Below, piece after piece: positions 57,619 through 64,000 of a stretch of 64,000 nt of DNA (its first letter is position 1; each line of letters starts with the position of its first letter). The position numbers and the translations under genes are program-made. The DNA is from Hemicentrotus pulcherrimus (taxonomy: Eukaryota > Echinodermata > Echinoidea > Camarodonta > Strongylocentrotidae): NCBI GenBank assembly GCA_003118195.1, contig BEXV01001041.1:22802-86801 (forward strand), given 5' to 3'. The notes beneath the pieces are model-generated. The model was not told where the DNA came from. It saw only the letters and a list, made by a program, of their open reading frames with translations, and searched no databases.

Positions 57619-58825
57619 CCGGCAAACAACAAAATATTGAAATAGAAAAATCCACCTCTGGAATGTGGTTATTTGAAACACTTGCCAAAGTTTCACCAAT
57701 TTTTGCAGTGTGAATGTAAACTTCTTTAAAAACTTTTTTTGCTCACATAACTCTGCTCGCTTCTATGCTAAACACATGAATGGGGCATCGAGTTGCACAT
57801 GCGCACTTATCACCAAAAATTTTGTATAAGCAAACTCCAACTTTTTATATGGGTTTTTCCAGTATTGTAAATGGTAGACACACAAAAAATTGATGTATTT
57901 TCAAAATGGTGTTTGAGATGTGTAAATAAGCCTAATGACCAAGATATGTTTCCGTTACCCTTTAGCCGGCCGTGCTCATAATTATAGCAGTTTGTTGTTG
58001 AAATTACAGTGGCATGTAACCAGAAGCATTTGACAGCTGATCAACTCCTGTCAACCTGTACAAACTAGCAGATAATAATTGGAAAGAATAAGGTGCAGCA
58101 TTTGCCTTGTGTATTTATTGAACCATATGTCGTTGACATCAGAAAGGAAAAGGTTGATAGGTTTTGCTTCATAATTGACACTTTTTAAGTATTTGCTTTG
58201 AATAAAGTATTTAGGACGCAAATGGCAGTAAAAACCTAAAGACTTGCTGTCAATTTTTTCTTGCCACTTTGATTTAAATGGAGAAATAATCTGAATCTGA
58301 ATCTGATTTTAGATCTGTTTCTACTTTATTTTGAGGGGTCATTGGGAGGTGAGATAAGGGCAAAAAAGCGCTGGCTGCAAATTTAGGCTATTTCATCATT
58401 TAATTTGTATTTATTTTAGTAACATGTAACAATAATTCTATCTGCAACTTCATCATACTCACTGCTCATCAAACATTTAAAAGACCTTGGGGCTTGAGGC
58501 ACTTCGCCCCCAAATGTTCGAGTCTCCTAAAAAGTACCATAGGGACAAGATTTTGCATTGAAAATCTGCAAAGAGTTGTAACTGATGAACAATATTCTGG
58601 AAGCTGTAGAATCTTGTATCCCCAACACCCTTTTATTTGGAGGACTATAGCTAACAGATACTTTATACTTCTTTGTATTTCAAACAGCCTGACTTTTTAA
58701 TTTTTGATAGATCTTTTTTTAGATGTATATTAACAACATCTACAATTATAACTACTGTTTTCTTTGATATTTCTCCGATCCAGCACTCATGTCTATCAGA
58801 TTTGACACTCATGGTGCTCCACAAT
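57619..58825. other. AT-rich stretch; one LINE-like tail
   Basis: CTGAAT hexamers at 58289-58307 after GGAGAAATAAT look like a LINE 3' tail (plus). No supported exon; the frame 58494-58700 is unrecognised. Confidence 0.4.
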
Positions 58826-59020
58826 TATTGCCTTGGCTAAAGCATAGCTGCCAGTAAGGTGCTCTAGCATTTCAAGGAAATATTTCGTGCCAGGTATCCA
58901 TTTACCTCACCTGGGTTGAGTGTGGCAAATGTAGATGAATGTCTTGCCAAAGGACATTAGTGTTGCAGCGAACTATGTGATCCACAGTGCAGTGACATAT
59001 CCATTAGACCACAACACTTC
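58826..59020 (-). mobile_element. tRNA-derived SINE, family B, copy 1
   Basis: On the minus strand: GTTGTGGTCTAATGG head, then CACTAATGTCCTTTGGCAAG, ATCTACATTTGCCACACTC, AACCCAGGTGA, CCTGGCA, TGAAATGCTAGAGC and TAATGGCAGC-like blocks. These are collinear with 60815-61005. The B box is less well kept than in copy 2. Confidence 0.75.
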
Positions 59021-59214
59021 CACTGGTAAATGTTAAATCAACATTCAAAAGGACAAGTAAATGACAACTATGAATATAATCCTATTGGTGGACTTAATAT
59101 TAAATTCTAAGTTAATGAATGCTTAATGACTTTTAACTGGTTAATACAACTTTATAATGTGAATCCAGCAATATGAATTGTGATATATAACATTTTGACA
59201 AACCTGTCACTCTC

Positions 59215-59823
59215 TGCCTGGATTACATTTGCCCCTGGCGCCGTACGATTTTTCGTAGACATCGTAGGAGGCTACAGGCTACGATGTTTGTGTTTACATT
59301 ATCTACGAGCATCATGCCATTTATTGTATTGGCCCTCGGGGGCAGGCCAGGGCAAATCCGTACAGAGGCTGCTCAGAGATTGTACGGAAATCTTGCAATT
59401 TAAATGCATTAGCCGTGCAGTCTCCACAGCGAAATCGTACGGAGCCCGTGCAGCTTCCGTGCAAAGGTTGCGCAGAGAAGGCGCGGTGACCTTACAGCCG
59501 AAGTGCCCCCATGTTCACTGAAATATCTTACGTTTGCTGCCCAATCAGTACGAGGCCTCGGGGCAATGCCCGTACAGGGATCGTGCAATATACGGAATGT
59601 AATATACGACGTGCAATATACGACAATATACGACACGGGCTTACATTTTTTTCAAATTTGTTTAACTTCTCGCGAAACAAAATCATGAAGGCTGCGGAGC
59701 CCGTGAATCCGTAGGAAAATCTCACTGCCGCCTCCTGCCTCAGCACAGAGGCCGCATGGAAAAGGGGATACGGGCGGGACATTAGCTCCGTAGACTAATC
59801 GCAGGCCAAATGTAATCCAGGCA
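59215..59823. mobile_element. 609-bp GC-rich element with 20-bp terminal inverted repeats
   Basis: The left end TGCCTGGATTACATTTGCCC and the right end (reverse complement TGCCTGGATTACATTTGGCC) agree at 19 of 20 positions. The interior is GC-rich for this window and full of recurring CGTACGG, CCGTGCA and CCGTACAG words, plus a patch of ATACGACGTGCA-type repeats at ~59580-59635. Overlapping frames on both strands (for example 59180-59521) show no transposase features. Flanking duplications are not evident. Confidence 0.75.
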
Positions 59824-60814
59824 TTAATTAGTCTTAATAGTGGGCCGTTGGTCTTGGATCTTATGGTGTTGGGTATCGATCTACTACTATTTACAGAATG
59901 TACAGTTATATCATTGTTTGATTCTTATGTTTGCTCAATTGATTCAAAGGAAATTCTCAGATATGCATTCAATTAAGTCGAGAAGTCAAGATTCTAGCCA
60001 ATAACGGTTATTATGATTAATACATTTTTCAATGACTCTAGTAGGCGAAAATCAAACACCATTGCCCATAAAAGATATATAATTTCTTCTAAGATATTCC
60101 CATTTCCTATCAAGATTCAATTAACTTTTCTGAAACAAGAAAGGAAAATACTATTGATTTCAAGGATAGAATTTATTCCTCTTAGAAAGACACATCAATA
60201 CTTTCCGACACCATCGAGCACATGCAGGGGGTGGGTTAGGGTTAAGAAGAACGCTATGTTTTTGTAAGGCGGTCTCCGTTTGGTTACCAAAGATCACATG
60301 CTTTTCACGTGATGGCCTTGGTTTTGAAAGAAAAGCTGAACACAAAGACAGAAGTGTAAGCTTTTAAAGTCTATAACCTTGATATCATTTTCAATGCGAG
60401 TTGCTAGGGTGTGAAGTATTATTATTCGTTCAAATCGGCTGTTTTTCTGTGACCTAGATACAACCAAAGAAAAGAGAATATGACCCTCAGAATTCATAAT
60501 GAATAGGTAACTTGGCTAGTTTGTTTGCTTGTCAAAACTCCTACATGAAGTCACGTTTACCGATATGGTGTTATTTTTATGTTGGTAGTACAGACTCCAT
60601 AGAGCATCAATATGATATGAACAGGAGTGGTGTAGCTTGGTGGGAAAATACCCGCTGAGAACCAGACGGGCTCTATTGTCAGTTTGACTTTAAAAATAAA
60701 AAGTTTTAGAATCAGAAGGGCATTAATAGAAGTTGTTTAGTTGTCAGAGTGCCTCTCTGCATGGGCTCCACACTAACATTTCTAACAGGGGGTTAGATTG
60801 AAAAGTTGAGGGTC
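59824..60814. other. AT-rich stretch, nothing recognised
   Basis: No supported exon or element. Confidence 0.45.
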
Positions 60815-61005
60815 TGTATGGAGGTGTAGTGGTCGATTACAAGGTCCACGGTTTGAGTCCCGCCGTGGCACTAATGTCCTTTGGCAAGACATTGATCTAC
60901 ATTTGCCACACTCAACCCAGGTGATGTAAATGGGTTCCTGGCAGGAACAAATTCCCTGAAATGCTAGAGCGCCGTAATGGCAGCCCTGCTAAAGCCAGGG
61001 AAAAA
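60815..61005 (+). mobile_element. tRNA-derived SINE, family B, copy 2
   Basis: A-box-like GGTGTAGTGGTCGATTAC and B-box GGTTTGAGTCCC at tRNA-like spacing, then GTGGCACTAATGTCC, TTTGGCAAGACATTGATC, ACATTTGCCACACTCAACCC, AGGTGATGTAAATGGG and CCTGGCAGGAAC. The head resembles an Asp/Glu-type tRNA, but that assignment is tentative. Confidence 0.8.
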
Positions 61006-64000
61006 TCTCCCTCTGCGCCTCAGAATCGATTACTAGATCGATAGCTTATAACAAATGCTGTAGCATATTATCATGCATGGGAACCCTGTTTGAAGTTGTT
61101 TAGGGGGGATGGGGGGGGGGGTTGAAGAAGGAGAATTTAGAGGCCCATTGGCACTGGATTCCTGTTTGGTGTCAAACCCAGATTTGAAGAAATGTTTCGT
61201 CTAAACTTTTTAAAAATTGTTTTGAAAAATATATTTGAACTTATTTCACATGAATAAATACTACTTCCAATAATTTATTTTAGAAATTTGGAATATATCA
61301 TTTTGCCCTTGCCCTACCAAAATAAAATAAAATGAATTTTCTGTGGGTCTGTTAAATAATGAAGTTAACAGGCCTCATACTCACAATTATTTAATTTCAT
61401 TATGCAAACAGCAATTACTCCTTTCAACTTGTTTGTCCCAATCACATGCATTCATACAAAGGGAAAATGCATGTTCAATTCAGAGCGAATCAACCACAAA
61501 AATGGCAACAATTTCTTTCCCGCCTTTTAATTTTAAGGCAGGAAGTCTGGGGCAAAGGTAGGCTTTTCATCAGTTGTAATGAGTTGAAACGATGACCGAG
61601 ATACATGTCATTATGTTAACTAGGATGGGTAGGTCATCTGTAACATTTTCAATTATATTGTAGGGTCTAATAATTCTGCAACATGAATCAGGAGGAGTTG
61701 ATCATAGACTGACAGATGTTCAGTTTTAATTTGGCTGTTGCGGCATCCATTAAATTCTTCATGAGGCAGATATATGAATGAATTATTGGGTAACCTGATC
61801 ATCACAGAAAATAAATTCCTGCAGAATGTTAAAGGCTACAAAGAAAAGTCCTCCTTCGTAATAAATTGGTTTTGATTAACAATTTTTTAGAGAAATTAAT
61901 GAGTGCAAGTTTTTTTTTAAAATCTGGTAAAGAATAAGAAAGTTAAGAGTTTTTGCAGAGTGATTATTGCTAAACAAATTGGCAATTGTATGATCTAAAC
62001 TTCTCTGCTTTATGTACCGGTACACACAATTTCATGAAGTTGTAATATTCTACAAAAACTATTTTACATACCTCAGCCCATTGTGTGTAAAAATACAAGT
62101 TCCTATATAACTTCATGTATGAAATAGATATATTCCTGTTTTCATCAAGAAAATGCATATATCTCTGATGATTTAGAGAATGAAACCTATAAAGAGATAC
62201 ATAAAGACAGTCACGAAGTTACCAATTTGTGTTGAGATCTTCAAGACTTTGAAAAAAATAATAATCAGACTTTTGTACTATTTCATCTTTTTAGTTTATT
62301 CAACTTGTTCAACTTGTTGACTTAAATCATTGTTAATACACTGTTTATCAAGACGTCAACATCCAATTTAGATAAATTCAAAAAGTAAAGTGTGGGATAA
62401 AGAAGAAATATGCTTTGTTTACGTTGTGATAATTACCAAAGGAAAACAAAATCTCTTTTACAGGTACAACATATAAAATCAACCTAAAAAAATGCTTCAC
62501 CTGGCATTCTGTGGGTTAATATAAGAAAATAAAGAATAGCATGAAACCGGATGCATGGAAGCAAAGTCAGAATTTGGTTCTCTGAAAATGTATAAGGTAC
62601 AGTCAATTCACATGTCACTTAATGTGTATTGAGAATGTATTTGAATTTGCAATATCCCTCTACAGAAGTAATATCTAAAGCTGATATTTTGAATAGCATA
62701 GCTACAGGGATCCTTAATACAGTTAGCAACTACATTATTCATACCCTTTGTGAACTTGAGGTTTTGGTGGGTTTTTTTTTGTAACTCAAGAATGAAAGGT
62801 GGACTGGTTGAATTTGGGCCTGAATTTAATACTTTCAGATGTTAGCTTAAATATGTCACTTTCTCATGAAACAGAAAATCTGGACAGATCCATTTTTTAC
62901 ATACTGGTTAACTGTACAAAGCAGTTTTTTGGGAACCCTTTAACAGGTTTGTTATAATATACCATATTTATAAACCACCATCTAAGAGTCATCTCCAATT
63001 CTATATTATCAGGATGAAGATGTTGATCATCTCACAGGGTTATATCAATGTGTGGAGCATCGATATACCATTAACGTGGAGAAGTTCATGTGACTTGGAA
63101 TACAATGTGCATGTGTCTCTTACTTTAATAATAAACAAAGAATAAGGTGTGGTCTTTCTATGTGACTACCGGTATTGACTTTATGCTTGTTTGTACATTC
63201 TAGTGAAATGCATGCAAGAATTTCTTAAATGTAAAATTCAACATGTCTGATGGCTAGAGGAGAAAAGGGTAATTTGGGGTATTGTATGTATACGGTATAT
63301 ACAAACACACACACAGTTACTAACAGGCTGTTTTTATTTCAAATGTTAAATATAAAGTACTTAATGGAATGAAGATTTAACATTTTTGTGTAAAAATAAA
63401 TCAATTTCTTTCTATGAGACAGACTATTTTCAGTATTAAACAAGTAAAGCTATTAAATATTGATTTACTAACTGTCATGATCTATATTTGTATGAATGAA
63501 TGGTCTCATTACCAGTAGTAGTTATTCCAATGCCCGGAATGACAGGGGCGTACAACCTCAGATTTTCTCCAAATCAAAAAAATATAATTCAAGCAATGAA
63601 AATGTGCCCTTCTGATGGTTTATTTTCTACGTTATGTGCCTACAGGACCATATCGCTCCTCCATTGTAAAAATGCAAGCTGCCTCTTGAAATGTTTCTGG
63701 AAATATCATTGGACTACTTTCTCTTATAAAAAGTTGCAAGAAAAATAAAAAATACTGAACTAAAAATGGCAGACCAATTTAAGTACAAACTATGTTCTTT
63801 TTACCATTACTATCAATGTATTTCCACTATCCTTTACCTAGTGTTGATGGCAATAATCTTTCCCTTGTTGACACTTCTTATTTGGTTGAAAGTTTATGTT
63901 TCCTTCTTGTCATGTTCGCGTGTGATGCTAATTCATCATGACCATATTTACTCTTTCACCCCAAAATGGATTTTGATATTATGCCATTTTCAAAACTATA
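61006..64000. other. AT-rich stretch to window end; one dispersed repeat
   Basis: Poly-G run at ~61109-61120. Dispersed repeat F copy 3 at 62463-62520. No supported exon; the frame 63500-63748 is unrecognised and lacks clear splice context. Confidence 0.4.
62463..62520 (+). repeat. Dispersed repeat F, copy 3
   Basis: GGTACAACATATAAAATCAAC and TTCACCTGGCATTCTGTGGGTTAA align with the copies at 30151 and 41407; the most diverged of the three. Confidence 0.4.

Noticed and set aside
60233..60244. GGGTTAGGGTTA, telomere-like
   Set aside because: Only two units; too short to be an interstitial telomeric tract.

Overview
The window looks like animal genomic DNA from a marine invertebrate, most likely a deuterostome such as an echinoderm. 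It is AT-rich, intron- or intergenic-like, and rich in simple repeats, short GGCCTA and TACATGTA words, tRNA-derived SINEs, L2/CR1-type LINE ends and many short inverted-repeat elements. The species assignment is inference. I see no rRNA, tRNA, CRISPR or prokaryotic operon structure. Almost all short open frames are chance, repeat-driven or gap artefacts.

Coding content is sparse. At the left end (613-796, +) there is a probable terminal exon: splice acceptor, one hydrophobic helix and a cytoplasmic-type tail ending in a dileucine sorting motif, as in a multipass lysosomal or endosomal membrane protein. At 6879-7248 (+) there is a good internal or first coding exon of an unrecognised lysine-rich protein, with clean AG and GT splice sites. 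A decayed second copy of that exon with its upstream intron lies at 4260-6762. It has been cut into three pieces by two insertions, the larger flanked by a 9-bp duplication.

The rest is a mosaic of mobile elements, several nested. 8390-10323 is a Kolobok/T2-like MITE split by a 1.44-kb non-autonomous Helentron-like element (8759-10197) carrying about 155-bp tandem repeats. An uninterrupted relative at 56717-57335 shows the empty site. Two other families with TTAAAGG termini occur at 37963-38347 and 44342-44726 (near-identical copies) and at 50951-51317 (with a partial inverted relative at 42846-43027). Other inverted-repeat elements lie at 13173-13412, 14322-14515, 15840-16244, 26118-26734 (nine copies of a 23-bp motif in both orientations) and 59215-59823 (GC-rich). 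Two SINE families (A: 41.1, 47.6, 57.5 kb; B: 58.8, 60.8 kb) share a short core. LINE 3' ends lie at 1-190, 1180-1475, 1600-2036 and 49563-50165.

Between the elements, long single-copy AT-rich stretches hold a few GC-richer islands with recognisable transcription-factor words (RFX X-boxes at 14121 and 29805, a CRE palindrome at 19563). They could be regulatory DNA of a gene lying mostly outside the window. The assembly has a 319-bp gap at 13417-13735 beside a poly-G run, and a single N inside another poly-G run at 20721.
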